The translations under genes and the position numbers were made by a program. The notes below the pieces were generated by a model, which saw nothing but the letters and a program-made list of their open reading frames with translations, was not told the origin of the DNA and ran no database searches. This document shows, piece by piece, positions 63,284-64,000 of a stretch of DNA of 64,000 nt (position 1 is the first letter of the stretch; each line of letters opens with the position of its first letter). Source of the stretch: Caproicibacter sp047833665 (GTDB taxonomy: Bacteria; Bacillota; Clostridia; Oscillospirales; Acutalibacteraceae); contig CP181261.1 of the NCBI GenBank assembly GCA_047833665.1, forward strand, positions 2,294,001-2,358,000. The letters run 5' to 3'.

Positions 63284-64000
63284 TATGTGGCTGGCTTTTG
63301 CTTTTGGTTCTGCATTTTTTGCGGGAATCACCGCTGTGCTGGCAAAAATCGGAATTGAAAAGATGAATTCTACGCTGGCGACAGCGCTGCGCACGATTGT
63401 GGTTCTGGCGTTTTCCTGGCTGATGGTTTTTCTCGTCGGTTCGCAGAATCAAATCGGGCAGATATCGGGGAAGACGCTGTGCTTTCTGATTTTATCCGGT
63501 CTTTCTACTGGCGCTTCCTGGCTTTGTTATTTTCGTGCCCTGCAATTAGGTGATGTGAATAAGGTCGCGCCTATCGACAAATCCAGCACTGTGTTAACCA
63601 TTATACTGGCCTTTCTGTTTTTGGGAGAGCCGATTTCTATCCCGAAAATCATCGGCATCCTGGGAATCGGAATCGGAACGCTATTGATGATTACCAAAAA
63701 GGAAACCGATGGAAATCAGGTGCAAAGCAGAAGTTGGCTGCTTTTTGCGGTGCTTTCTGCTGTATTCGCAAGCTTGACTTCGATTTTTGGGAAAATCGGT
63801 GTGGAAAATGTAGAGTCCAACCTGGGCACAGCCATACGGACAGTTGTAGTTCTAGCAATGGCCTGGCTGATGGTATTTGTATCCGGAAAGCAATATGAAA
63901 TCAAAGGGGTCAGCAAAAAGAGTTGGGTATTTCTGTTCCTTTCCGGGATTACAACCGGACTTTCCTGGCTGTGCTATTACCGTGCTTTACAGGATGGACC
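63284..64000 (+). CDS. EamA-family (DMT) transporter, partial
   Basis: The frame is open from the ATG at 63284 (AGAGGGTGGG upstream) through 239 codons to the window edge. It contains one full EamA domain (residues 1-140) and most of a second. The two repeat each other closely (TALRTIVVLAFSWLMVFLVG against TAIRTVVVLAMAWLMVFVSG; GLSTGASWLCYFRALQLGD against GITTGLSWLCYYRALQDGP). This is the inner repeat typical of ten-helix drug/metabolite transporters. The substrate is unknown. Confidence 0.85.

Overview
The window reads as a chromosomal segment of a mid-GC Gram-positive anaerobe of the Clostridia, probably Oscillospiraceae/Ruminococcaceae-like. The evidence is strong GGAGG ribosome sites, consensus TTGACA-N17-TATAAT promoters, glycyl-radical and ferredoxin-type Fe-S enzymes, an NADP-type secondary alcohol dehydrogenase, an ECF S component, and clostridial serine-recombinase cassettes. 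No rRNA, intact tRNA or CRISPR array was seen.

Positions 1-15,300 are housekeeping and nucleoside metabolism. A partial HTH-PfkB kinase diverges from an operon encoding a Crp/Fnr regulator, the glycyl radical enzyme YjjI and its activase YjjW. A long co-oriented run follows: a LacI-type repressor, phosphopentomutase, purine nucleoside phosphorylase, a BMP-type nucleoside lipoprotein with its ABC transporter (ATPase plus two permeases), deoxyribose-phosphate aldolase, cytidine deaminase and pyrimidine-nucleoside phosphorylase. Together these import nucleosides, release the bases, and send (deoxy)ribose phosphate into glycolysis.

Positions 14,600-28,400 hold mixed metabolic genes. They are a HAD phosphatase, a glycosyltransferase, a His-less HPr (Crh-like) protein beside methylglyoxal synthase, a split chromate transporter with a divergent LysR regulator, an ECF S component behind a structured leader, a secondary alcohol dehydrogenase, a 1423-residue secreted GH86-like multidomain enzyme, and a BspA-type leucine-rich-repeat lipoprotein.

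Positions 28,500-48,250 are accessory DNA. This stretch has a tRNA-Leu 3'-half remnant, a frameshifted secreted bacteriocin-like protein with a two-helix partner, and IS256 debris. A minus-strand run of mobile-element genes follows: SLOG protein, winged-helix regulator, sigma-like factor, DinG-type helicase, DUF4313-like protein, resolvase-domain protein, and three serine recombinases, one of which has no catalytic domain. It is disrupted by IS30, by a nest of IS481 and two IS3 copies, and by IS1182. Several insertions have unusually long flanking duplications.

Positions 48,300-64,000 are cell-envelope genes. HtrA, a sensor kinase and a response regulator carrying an in-frame stop sit opposite a glycosyltransferase-GtrA/NAGPA operon, and both flanks share an identical 21-bp motif. 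Beyond these are a P-type ATPase coupled to UppP, a second two-component system, a Wzx-type flippase split by a second IS1182, and a partial EamA transporter at the edge.
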